Origin: Casuarina equisetifolia
Taxonomy: Eukaryota; Streptophyta; Magnoliopsida; Fagales; Casuarinaceae
Direction of reading: 5' to 3'
Length of the DNA stretch: 64,000 bases
Assembly (NCBI GenBank): GCA_028551475.1
Contig: CM052355.1
Coordinates: 11,210,129 to 11,274,128 of the forward strand
In this document: one piece after another, positions 1 to 12,249 of the stretch
How positions within the stretch are numbered: the first letter of the stretch is position 1
Layout of the letters: each line of letters begins with the position of its first letter
The notes under the pieces: generated by a model
What the model saw: only the letters and a program-made list of their open reading frames with translations
Database searches by the model: none
What the model was told of the DNA's origin: nothing
Position numbers and translations under genes: made by a program

Positions 1-3000
1 TATTACCTGACCTGCACAATTGTCAACTATTAAACTAAACACATGAGAAAGCTACGTACATCCAATCAGATGCTATGCAACACATGGTGAATAGAAGTAA
101 ATAGTAGAAAAAGTGGAGAGAAATTTGACAAGAGGGTGAGTGGTTTGGTTGAAGCTTTATCTTAGTACCTATTTCCTCTTTTCTTTAACCAACTAGTTAA
201 GGAGTCCCTTTCACTAACACAAACATAGAGATTATACAATCGCCATAACTTACACAATTTTTCCACACCTGATAAAATCAACGCTACACCCTGACCTCAG
301 CATGTTAATTAAATCCACAATAGTGCAAACAATACTTCAATCTCACTCTAAAACACATATAAAACTTGCAAGCTTAAAACTTGACCATATTAGGGTTTTC
401 ACATGAAGAGCCCTAATTTCTCCTCTTAGAATCAAGCCTCAATCTAGCTCAAGATAATGATAATATGCTTGTCATTTCAAATGATTTTCTGTGCTTCCTT
501 TGGTGTCATAATCAAAACATTACTTACAAACAGCAAGTTTTACTAGCAAGATGGGAAATGAAAAAGAAAAACTACATGTACTCTAAAAGAGAACAATCTC
601 CGTAATTATTAAGACGTAGCTTCCTTAGAGATTAAAAAAAAAATCACATGATAAATAAGAAGATAAAGTCAACCTATATAAATGGTTCACCACCTAGTGA
701 GTGTGGCGAAAGTTAATCATTTGGCATTTCCCAAATACGAGACCTAGACGTATGTTTAACCATAAAACGAAAATCATTTGAAGAAAATTTGATACTAAAA
801 TGTACAAAAGAAACTTATGACCAAAGTTCAATCTCATGTCATTTTGTGAAATCTCATGTCTTTTATAAAACGTGAGATGTCATTGTTTCAAAAAAAAAAA
901 AAACATTGATTATTATATTCAACTATCAAATATTCGACTTGCTTTAGGATTTTTTCCCTCCCCCGAAAAAAAAAAGAAAAAAGGTACTGGGGACACCAAA
1001 AAGGCGGTAAGTGAGAAATGTCTGGTGTCTGATACGTGCACGAGGGTCAATAAACTCTTGACAAAGTGAAAGTGAGAAGTAGAAGATAAATATTGTTGCT
1101 AGTACTTTAAAATTTTTTAGAAACTAGTTAATGACGTATGTTTAATGTTTTCAAAAAATCATTCTATTTTAATTGATATGGAGAATCTATGCTTGGAAAA
1201 TGCCATTTTAAGCTGAAAAAAGCCAAGGAATGATGACACCGTTTTGAACTGCAGAATACCAAAAGGAACCGAAGTCATTATTACGTGCATCTGAATTGCT
1301 GTTTAAATTATCCAAAACAACGCTCATTGCTATGATTTTTAAGATAATGAGAACCCAGAGGGGAACGGCGCACTATTAGTATGAAATATTTAGACCAAAG
1401 AACGTTACCATTTCAAATCAGGGGAATTATTTCCAAGGTGATTCAACCTAGTCTGTGCATTTATGCAAAAGCTATGCTTTTGCCATTTTGAGCAAAATCC
1501 CACTCATAAATTATACTTGCTGCGATTCTTTGATTTTCGGCCTCCAACCTGCAATTCAAATAGCAAAAATCAATGGTCTTTTAACGGCTAGTTGATTGGC
1601 TACTAAAAGGAGGAAGTTTCGGCTCCCGAGGTGATGCGCAATGAGAGACAAATCTCTACACCCATTGTTTAATTCTTTCAATTATCATTGTGTAGTTTGT
1701 ATATGCTTGAGAGTATCCCTTGTAGTATATAAAGGAAAAAAATTGTCTATATTTTGGAAGTTGAAATCTGGTCTCAAGAAAAGAAGAGAATTTAGATTAT
1801 CTTGGTTGAGAAAACCTAATTTTGTTGTAGCATAAGATTATTAATCTTAATTTCACGAAGTATAGGGAGCATTTAAATATGATTTTTTTCTTGAATTGTG
1901 AGATTGCGTTAAACCTATGTAATCATTTTGAAAATCCATTAGTGGAGAAACTTTCTACCTAGTTGAGTTAGAAGGTAGTAGAGGTATGAAGCAAATGCAC
2001 TTGGGCCAAAAACCACTTAATTTCTCGTTTTCATTTTCTCGCTTTGCCTTTGCTTTACTTCACTGCATATGGGTTGATCAATAAATCATTTGGCAAAAGC
2101 AATATCAAATAAAAGGAGAAATTTTTTTCAAAACCCAGTTCAACCCCATCCACCCTCTTGGATTGCCGCAATATCTAACATCATGAATCCATTGCTATAA
2201 GTATATAAGAAGATGATAGATTCAAAAGAGAAGATAGAGGTATTATAGTTAGGCTGGCAGCTTAACGTTTAACAACAAACGGGCCCTGATAATAATGAAA
2301 TCTCGTTAACAAATTATTAGCAATTCATTTGGAGTCTTTTGGAATTATTAGACGTACAAGCTTTCGTAGTAGACCATCATATAATAAATGCTCTTGACAA
2401 TTATAGGTTCATTACATATTCACTTTTAAACATTTGACCACAGAAGATAACAATAAATTTTGATTCACATTTTCCTAGTTGTTCAAATTAAAGCATAGTT
2501 CTTGTTATGTTAGATTTTGTTTCAAAAAGTGCATGTAAAATTTTCCTCATTTAGACCGAAAATCCTTATGCCAAGGAAAAAAATTTCTTATGACAGTAGA
2601 AATATATTACTTTTGAAAATAAAGAATAGGTTAAACATTTTATTAGTATATAGATATTGGATTTTCATAATTATAAATTCTACAAATTTCCTTTAAAAAA
2701 AAAAGAACTAAACAATAATAGAGAAAAATCAAGATGAAGAAGCTACTAATAGATTCATTAGTTAAGGAACTTGTGATTAAGATTTACAAGGCACATGATA
2801 TTGCTTGGGCATTTTAGACACTAAGTCAATTTGTAAGAACTTCATTGTAAATTATCATGCTTTGATTTGATTTTCTTTTGAAAAAATAGGTAATGAGTCA
2901 CATTTTCTTACAAGCTAGTGTTCTTTTTCATTTATTTGTTGTTGGGATGCAAGAAAATGTAACCCTGAGATAATTAAGTGAAATATAATGAACCAGCATA

Positions 3001-6000
3001 TTGAGTGTCCAACGTCATTGGTGTGCTTTGACTACAGTGGATATGCTTTCTGGTTTTGGTCTATCGAGGATATGAAATATGCATTTCAAACTTTCACTTA
3101 ATATAACACCTATAAAGTTCTTGAGATATGAAGAAAAACGACATGATATTGGTTTCTTTTAAGACATTAAGGACAAAATTTTGAACCATGTTTATATTGG
3201 GAAAAATAAAAATTACCAATATGATATAAGAGAAATAATGATCAGGTGTTTGTATGCCAATATTATATTATGTAATGCTACATAGTCAGTGACTCATGCA
3301 GTAAGAGTATTAGCGTTCATGATTTGGATTGGTCCCATATTAGTTAAATGATGTAAAGGATTTCGGGTCCAATGTGAATGCCCTTATTGGACTAGATAAT
3401 CTAAGTTGTTGCACAGGATTTTTGTATACTGAGTCAATTAAATAATTTAACTCTAGAGTCATGTTCAAAACAAAATGTTTTTTTGCCTAGTTTAAAAATC
3501 ACAAAATATTCTGTAAAGTTGAGCTTCCATTGATTGTGGCCTTTAGGTCAATAAAAAGAAAAAGAAATGATAATGCACATGTTATCCAAAATATTCTTGA
3601 ACAATCGGTTCTTTTTACCAAGTTTTCTATATTTTTCATGTGTAGGAATGGGTCATTAGGATTGAAATTAATCATAACTTAATTAAACTTTAAAGATATA
3701 GGTTAGGTTTCCCTTCTTCTTGAAAATGTTTTTGCAAAAATTTCTTCTCTAAAATGATAGCTTAGAGTAAATACTTTAATAACCGTTAAGAAAGTATGGG
3801 TGAGAAAATATAACTTCTAGTAATGATATTTATTGTCTACAAAGAATAAACAAAAATCAAATTATTTGTCTTGCAAGGACTTAAAAATTCCAAATTATTG
3901 ATAATTATGTTTCAGACTTTGGTGTGAAGGTTATACAAAAACGGATGAATTCTTTTTGAAGAATATCACAAATGGGTGGATAAAGCTTCTAATTGCAAAA
4001 TGAGCATTTAAGCTGTGGAAAGATTATCAAAGATGTTAGAATGGGTTATCAAGAGAAGAGAGTACACAATCGGAAAAGAGAAACATCAAGTTAGATATTG
4101 ATGACGTCGAATAACTAATATTTAACAGAAGGCACCATGATATACAAAGTTCGGCTGATGATCAAGGTTTTTGCTAAGCAAAAACGACGGACTTCGATGA
4201 GACACTGGACCTGGAGAAGCAGCCTGTTCCACTAGAGATGGCGAAACCTTATTTTATGGACCTCAAGAAAGCGTCCCCTGTCTTATGAGTACTTTTCTCA
4301 GCAACCAAAGAGCTCTGACAAAGTATGGTGTCGCAAGGGTAGGCCACGTTATGTAAAGGACATATGGGAAAACATGCATTTGGCGTATTCAAGAATATGA
4401 AAGCATATGGGCCATGCTATGTGGTTTTTGTTTGTCGTTCTTGAAATTTACGTCCTGGGTGGACGATTCTTTCATGGAACAGAGGAGATGTTTCCGGACA
4501 GGTGCCCTGGCTTCCAGGACTCTGGATTCTTGCCAAGCGACTCCAAATTTGGTCTATAGACTGAGAGTTAATAGGGGTGGGTTTTCCCCGGGGGGGGGGG
4601 GGGGGGGGGGGGGCTTATTCTGGACCGGTCCGCCCCCACAAAATTAAATGAAGTAAAATTCATAGAGAAAATGGGGGTACATAAATGACCAGTTTTGACT
4701 TTCTTCTGATTAGAGTATAGTGACCTGAAGAATGGTACTCTGAGCTTGACTGCGGATCAAAGTTCAAGGTGCTAAAGCGACCAATCAAGTTGTTCTTGGT
4801 GGACGAAATATCCCGTCCCATGCTTTTTCTAAAAGGCAACACTATGTTGGATTATTTATTTTTCAAGTCAGTCCAATAATAAAGTAATGCAAAAACAGAA
4901 GAATTAGTCAGATCTTATTGCACCAAGAAAGGCAGTTTACCCAAAGAAAAAAGTTGGTCATTGAAGATGATGAAAGTGTGGTCCTGAAGCTTTATGCAGA
5001 ACTTTGTTCTTTAGGATGTGAACAACTCAGAAAATAACCAAATAGCCTTTTTTTGGTCAAACGACACTTTAAATAAAAAGCTAACTAGAGATGAATGTTT
5101 GGTAGGACAACTAGAAAGGTCAAAAAGAGAAAAGAGCCAAACTGGCGTTAAGAATTTTTTACTCTTTTTCTTAACTTACCCTCTAAAAATTTCAAGTGCA
5201 ATTTGAGGGCTTTAGTGGCAAAAAAGATTCTATATGCTGCAGGCATTTAACCGAACAACCTACATCAATTCAAATCCAGTACAACAGGCTTTTGAAATGG
5301 TCTCCTCATATTGTCACGTCCTTTCATGGCACTTACTTTTAGAGCCTTCTAAGAGATACTTTTTTATTATTTTCTTGATAGTAAGAGGAAAGTTAATGTC
5401 TAAAAAGCCAAGGTGAAATTATTTAAATTGCTTCTCACTTAAATTACCCCGATCTCCTCTCAGCACGAGCCCCAAGAGTTTTCTTCAATCTCATTGCTTG
5501 CCGAAAGATACCCACCCACACGAGGAGAAACTGTGTTCGTGCTGCATGGCAGGAGACTTGAATGAGAGTTCTTCCATGGAGAATCGGACAAACTTCTGCA
5601 GTTTGCCTCTGTGCCATATGCTGCAATCGACGAAAGAAGGGGGCCCCCTAATTCCACGCCGAAAAGCAAGAAATAGAAGAAATAAAAAAATAAATAAATA
5701 AACGAAGGAGAAATAAGAGTGTTGAGAAATCATTTTTACCAATTAACAGGCATTGGCGAGCCAATTTATAAGGCTGGTTGCAGAGTTTTAACATTTTTGG
5801 TTAGTTTCTCTTTTAATTTTTATTTTTCGTGCAGATACGATGCAAAGGATAAGAGAGAGAGAAAGTGAGACCTAGTTGGCTTATTCTTGCGCTATTTCTG
5901 AGAAACAGCAACGACGGCTCTGCGTTCTATGACGGTGACAGAAATTGGACGATAATGTTCCCATGACACTAGACCTTCCTCTTTCTCTGTCGCTTTTCAG

Positions 6001-8929
6001 TTTAGCGTCCAAGAACGAAATTTAATGGTCCATGTTTCTCTAATCCTGCCCGTTTCGCGAATGCGTGCTTTGCCAGCGTCCAGAGCTACGAAAAGACACT
6101 GGAAATGGTGACAAACTCGAATCCATGTAGGCTCAAATTCCAACTTTCCACGCTTCACCGCTAACTTTCTATCCCTATCACCATCGTCAGAAACTCCTGG
6201 CCACCGTTTGGATAGGCTTGAGCTCGGGCTTAAGGGCGCCATTCCCAACTTCAAACTAACCATTAGTTTGTTCTCTTTACCCCATGAATACTGTAAGGTT
6301 CTAATCACATATTAATCACTCCCACGTTCGTAGCTTGGCCCTTCAGCTGATTAAATAGTTAAAACGAGTAAGAATGAATCGTTACACATGATTAAGAATC
6401 TTGCATGGACACCTAACTCCCTCACATCTCCATTTACCCAATTAAAAAAAAATTCCACACTGCATAATTTAGGGAAGAGCAGGGGGACCACAAGTCATCT
6501 GCTTCACGCTAACCTGCACGAGAGCAACAGATTGCATCGTAGCTCTGCAGATGAAATGAGTCCGTGTGAATCAATGTCAGTTGATCTATTTTTGGGCCCT
6601 TGGTCCTGAAGGCATCGTACTTTGAATTCGATTTCTCCTATCGGAAGTCCGGCGAACATAGCAGTTTGTCTATACGATTTTAGTGCAAAGATCGGAAGCT
6701 AATTAATGTGTTTGACACATCTGCTCTAGAGTCGATCCCGTACAAAACTCTTAACATGTAGTCTCTGATGGTTCTCTGTCAAACCTGCAGCCAGAAGCCA
6801 AAAGCCTAAAAAGCCGATACATTTTGTGGTGAACGTTAAAAACAAACTGCTATCTGCAAGCAAACAACTGGATCTTTGACAATGAATTCGTGTTCGTGAA
6901 TGGAAAGGCTCCTTGTGGGCTCATTTGTATGAGTTCATTTAGTATGAGCTTATTTCAATAATGTATAAACTAATATTTTCTATTGTAATAAGACAATATC
7001 ACTTTATTAATATGTTTTAATTCTACACACATTTTATATATATTACCCTTATTGCACATATGGTATTAGTTAGTATGAGCTTTCGTCTATCTTATAGACT
7101 TTAATGAGTAAGGTTATTTGTATAAATACATTTATAGGCTAGATCTTCATTTTAGCTCTTCATTTATGTATACTAAACTTGAAAGTAAGAAGAATTATGG
7201 AGACAATGGTAACTATTATTATGTTGTGCATCTAGATATCCAAAATGCCCCTTAGGCAATTTGTCATGTCAACTCTTTAGGACTCTCTTTTACATAAAAC
7301 ACAAAGTCACCCAGTTCATAGATGAATAAGAAAAATACAATTACTACATTCTCTTTCCTGTTACTATACACAAGAGTGAACCTTCATTGTACAGTCCCAT
7401 TCTAGCCATCTTCCACCATTTAAGCATTTATTTCCTGACTACCTTATTGAGCTAACTCAAGGAGAGAATAAAGGAAAAAATCTAGCCTAAGTTCCTAAGT
7501 TAGAGCTTGAAAAGTATGAACAAATACAATATATTTCTAAAACTTATTTTAAGTTCTATATGAGACACACGATGTTCTCCATGATTAATGTTTACATCAT
7601 GTAAAAGAGCCTCTTTTGAGGCCATATTTTCTAACACTCTTTTGCCTGAATGGCTCATGCTGGTGTTGTAGTGTTGACAAGCCAAGACCGCCTCAGCTGC
7701 TGAAACAACAAAAACTACAAGACCCTTAACAAATTAATTGAACACTGACGGCAATTACCAAAATGACATATAATTCGTAAAACATATTCGTAAACAAAAT
7801 TCAAATAGTCATAAGATCTCTATGCATTTTTTTTCCCTACTTTCGTTTACGACAGTAGAGATTGACATTGTTCTGATAGGTATTACCCTGTCTAGATTCC
7901 TACCTACCATATTTCTTTATGTGACACAAGCCTCTATAAGTATCGTTTTGTAATTGGATCATATACAATCAAGGCTGCATAATGTAGAGCTTCACTTTAA
8001 CCACAAATTTCAGTCACCGCCAACTCTTGGCTTTTGCTTTCTATTTATCTTCCTCACGATAGAGGCCACTTTTTCTGTCGCTTCTTTTACAGTGTGTAGA
8101 AACCATTTCGGTGAAATTATTTTGACATTTCACGTGCATTCATGCACCTATAGAAAGATATGATTAATGAGCGTATGCTTGTCAGGCAATTATGAAAACG
8201 AGTGTGCCCCGAAACTACGGTGTCTCATTCTTTTCAAAAATTAGGTGCCTTTAAAAGTACCGTCCTCGCTTACAAACAATACTTCCTGCCTCTATAAGCC
8301 TCAAACAACACTACGCACAAAATGTTCCTAAACCCAACAAATCACATGCATGGCATGTTCCTATAGGAGAAGATCATTTTATCATTTTACACTAGTGAAA
8401 TTGTTTACATACACTTTAATTATTAGTTATAACTTTTGATATAATGACAATGCCTAAAGTCTTAACAAATGATATCAAAGCAAGTTGTAAATTCCCTACT
8501 TGCCACCAATAGTTTGTTAGGGAAGATTATTTGGCTTGTTGAGAGATGCCAAGTAACTAGCGAGTCTATGAGCACTGTTGTTAAGATACGTTAATAGATA
8601 GGGTGCTCTTGCTATTAGTGTTGTGGTAACACCTAAGGTCCTAACAGAAAGTAATTGAGGATTGTGTCGTAATTACCATTATTTTGAAGTTCATAAGTAG
8701 ATTGCAACCAAAAAGAGCACAAAGGTGAAACTACGATTTCCTTGGGAAATTCTGAAACTGTTAATTATGTATAAGGTATATCCTTAGCTTAGTTTGGCTT
8801 GTTATTGATGTTGGAGGGACGGCTGTATACAGTTTTTCTAGGTAGATAAATTGGAACTAGGGATGGCTTGGGAAACCTTTGTAATCCAAGTGTAGATAGA
8901 TTTCTTTACGTGACAGACTGCTTCAGTTG
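1..8929. other. AT-rich stretch without a recognisable gene
   Basis: I see no exon of a known family on either strand. The open frames are short (all under about 105 codons), lack family motifs and do not chain through plausible splice sites. The longest, on the minus strand at 5997-6308, resembles nothing I know. Scattered A and T runs and the overall texture suggest decayed transposon sequence, but I cannot assign it to families. A long G run lies at 4590-4613. Confidence 0.5.
4590..4613 (+). repeat. 24-base poly-G run
   Basis: An uninterrupted run of 24 G follows CCCC directly, and G-rich sequence (GGGGTGGG) lies just upstream. Such a run could form G-quadruplexes. Its true length is uncertain because long G homopolymers are prone to polymerase slippage and base-calling errors. 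No gene is recognised nearby. Confidence 0.9.
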
Positions 8930-9124
8930 GTCGGGTTGGAGTGAAAGTGGACGTAGGCCAAAGAACTCAAATTCGTGAATTGTCTCCTTCTTCGCTGCAC
9001 TTGTATTTAATTTAATTTATACACAAGTTATCTACTTAAATACTTGATTTGTTACAAACTGACATACATTAACACAAACTAATTTTTTTATTGACAATAT
9101 GAAAACGATGCATACTGAACGAAG

Positions 9125-9215
9125 GCTTATAGTTGAATGGCAAAGCTATTAGCTTCTAACCTAAGAGTTTCCAATTTAAATGCTCTCACCCCATTGGCTA
9201 TTAAAAAGAAGATAA
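9125..9215 (+). mobile_element. Possible tRNA-derived SINE
   Basis: A box-A-like stretch (TAGTTGAATGGCAAAG) is followed about 35 bases later by a box-B-like one (GAGTTTCCAATTTAAATGC), and an A-rich tail lies downstream. The arrangement fits a degraded SINE, but box B is a weak match and I see no clear target duplication. Confidence 0.3.
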
Positions 9216-9780
9216 AAAAAGCAATGTATGCAGGGCAAAAAAAAAAAAACTATCAAATTATCAAATGCCCAATCCAACCACTCCACCCTCCTCCACCCTT
9301 TGTTGGCCACCTAGTTGTCATCTGGGAAAATTAAATTACTCTGCATCTCCTTCACACTAAAAAGTATACAATCGATATGAATGAATCTACGCCAACTAAT
9401 TCATCATGTGCATACATAAAAACCCCATACTTCGACGGCACCAACTATGGACGCTACAAGTCCATGATGAGAATGTATGTGATAGGACAAGATCTTTAGA
9501 CTTAGAAAATAATTGTTAGAGTAGTAAAAGTCCCCACTATAAGAGAGAACAAATGGTCTAAAACTATAACCTCAATCATGAGTCAAAATTGTAAGGCTGT
9601 GACAATGTTATATTTCGCACTTAGTCCTAGTGAATATGATCAAATTCTCTATATATGATACATCAAAATAAATTTGGAAAAAGTTAGAAGCCATATATGA
9701 GGGTACCTCAAAAGTAAAACAACACAAGCTTGCAATATTAATTTATAATTGTTAATTGTTTAGAACAGACCACCTAAGAC

Positions 9781-9887
9781 ATTTTTTTTAGTAAGTAAAA
9801 TTTAATATATACAAATAATTAATAAAAAATGGTTACAAGCATATCCCTACAATGGGACATGTACAATATTATATCAAATTAAAAATG
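9781..9887 (-). mobile_element. Truncated LINE 3' end inserted into the copia gag fossil
   Basis: A 107-base AT-rich block interrupts the gag-like sequence. It is flanked by 13-base direct repeats, GACCACCTAAGAC at 9768-9780 and GACCACTTGAGAC at 9888-9900, which differ at two positions and read as a decayed target-site duplication. On the minus strand the block ends in TTTACTTACTAAAAAAAA, like the 3' tails of plant LINEs. It is most simply a 5'-truncated LINE copy, and it must be younger than the gag sequence it interrupts. A SINE with an A-rich tail is the alternative. Confidence 0.55.
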
Positions 9888-11115
9888 GACCACTTGAGAC
9901 TAGGTTTATGATTTTGAACTTAAATTGTTATGAAAAGTCTATTTCAATGATGAGCAAGTTGAGAAAATTTTAGGATGTCCACCAAAAATTTGAGATGCCA
10001 AGAAAACAACAACAAAGGAGACCTAAGACTTAGAAAATTATTTATAGATGAACTGTTAGATTCATAAAAACTCATGAAATTCAACTAATGAGAAAAAAAA
10101 AAAAAGTGGCACTCAAAAATGTATGCAATACCGAAGATGATTCATAGGAAGAAAGCGCTGATGATTTTGTTATATTAGCTAAGAGATTTAAAAGATTCTA
10201 TAGGAAGCAAAAATTTAGGAGTGGAGTTGTAGGCAGAAACGATGAACTATCAGAACAAAAAGATGATTTATGCTTAGAAATGTAGAAAAGTAGGCCACAC
10301 AGTGGTAAAATTTTTCTTCTCAAAGAAACTAAATAAAATGTGAGAAAAAATCTATAATTGCAACTTGGGACAATGAAAATATCTCTTCTGAAGAAGAAGA
10401 AAAGGAGATGGCAAATCTATGCCTAATGGCTTCTTAGAAGGATGAATTTGAGGTAAATACTTTTGTACCTTCTATAGATTGCTCTTCTAATCTTGGACTA
10501 CAAAGTTCCTTTGTTGAACTATTATGTAAAATAAAACATCTGAATAAAAAGCACATCAAACTAAAAAATAAATGTCAATAATTAACTCAAACTGAGGAGT
10601 ACATAATAAAAATGGGGTTAGGTTACACCAAAAGAACAAGAAAATAACTCAGCAATACTTCAGAATTTTCCAACTGTAGTAGCAAGTGTGAATGCTGTAA
10701 CTATTTTGGACATGATTACAAAACATGCTTCAGTTATAATTCCCTCTTCATCTCGCTTTCTAATTGAGGTACATGATGCTTGTGTCTAAGCAAGCACCAG
10801 CAATTCAGACTGCGTTTGTTGTTGGGTGGTCACTCATCCCCCGGAGAACCGAGCACTCACATCAGTCTCACTTTCTTCAACAGAAGCAGACTATTCGTGC
10901 ACGAGCACCACTTGCAGTAAGATCATGTGATCGAGGCACTATTAACAGTGTCCAGTATTTCACATCCACAACACCCTTGACAACAAGTCGACCATACATT
11001 TATCCTCCAGTCGTCTGACATCGTACAAACTATTCAGATTTCCACATATCAGAATCCTGCACATCTGTTCACAAAGGCGCCCGGTCTTATCCGTGACGTT
11101 CTAGTTCTGAAGCGG

Positions 11116-12249
11116 CAGAGGGATTTTGAGAGAATAAGAATTAATTGTTGTCTAATGAAGTTTTTCATTTGCGAGAGTGAACTGAGTTTTTCATTTGGCA
11201 AGTAGAGTATCACAGTACGAATTCGTCCTACCACGACGCGAAATTGTGGCATTGCAAAATCCAGTTGTAGCTAAGAAAATGGTTGCTTTGGCAAGATACA
11301 AGATTCAGTAGCTTTCTTGATTTCCATATAACTTGTGAAATTAGTACATTATACGAGACCTCAAAATCGTTAGAATAAACTATCTTTTAGAAGCTACGGC
11401 ACTACTGATTCTTCCAAGTGATTTGCTTTCAAGAGAACTATATTCTGTAGAAGCCACAAAAATCCCACATATGTCCAGGCCTAGTATGGCCAATGCAAAA
11501 GCACAAAAAACAACAATGAGAACCACAACCATGATTTACATATATGTCGACATGGACGAATCCAATTAGCATTCGAAGCCGCTGAACACCAATAAAGTGA
11601 CAATTTTTTCGCTCTGCATTCTCCTGAGTAAGCAGATAACCAGTAGTGAAACCATCTTAAAATAATTGTCTAATGACATCCAGGGACAATGATCTAAGTC
11701 ACATTCCTGAAAGAAGCTTAAACGAAGAGAAAAGAGAGGAAAAAACAATGAGGACAATGGATACTTAAATTTCCTCCTGAATGGAAGAAAAAATATCATC
11801 GTACACTGGTCACTAGCTCCAATGAAGGTGAGTTTAATATAAACCCCTTTGTAATCACAACCAGTATTTTTAGAATCAGAGAATGAAGCTCTGACAGAGC
11901 ACTAAAAATCAATCAAATGATGGTACAAGGCATCACGAGTATAATACACACATGGAGACACTACATTACAAAACCTAAGGCAGAACAAGCCGGAGTTCAT
12001 TACAAGGTGGCCTGAACATTTTTGACCTACCAATCTGTATGTCATCTCACTAACTTTTGTCAGATGCTTCAGTAATCAAATAACTGCACTAGCTAATAAC
12101 GCTTGCTGCAAAGAAAGGGAGAATGCTTCCAATTTCCTAATTTTCAGAATACAGACTAAAACAAGGTAACTGCTACGAAAGAAGAATTCCAAAAGCACAT
12201 TTGAATGGTTGCAATCAGTTATATGATTCTTGTTACTGGTATGTTACCC
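11116..12249. other. Intergenic stretch downstream of CENH3
   Basis: This region holds the end of the copia fossil and, next to 12250, presumably the 3' UTR of CENH3. I see no coding exon of a recognised family. Confidence 0.5.

Larger units (their letters stand above)
8930..11115 (+). mobile_element. Fossil Ty1/copia retrotransposon (gag and RNase H remnants)
   Basis: A heavily decayed copia element in plus orientation. Near 8935-8980 the text GGAGTGAAAGTGGACGTAGGCC resembles the U5 end of plant copia LTRs. Around 9420-9490 a gag-like segment reads FDGTNYGRYKSMMRMYV, the usual start of copia gag, and degraded gag continues to about 10640, including a zinc-knuckle-like part near 10280. Around 10860-10900 the RNase H hallmark SVSLSSTEADYS is visible, and a tail near 11050-11090 resembles its C-terminus. 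Most of protease, integrase and reverse transcriptase is absent, so this is either one internally deleted element or two neighbours. It carries many breaks and is old. I could not find a clear second LTR. Confidence 0.6.

Noticed and set aside
5997-6308. 103-codon minus-strand frame as a gene
   Set aside because: No family resemblance and no partner exons.
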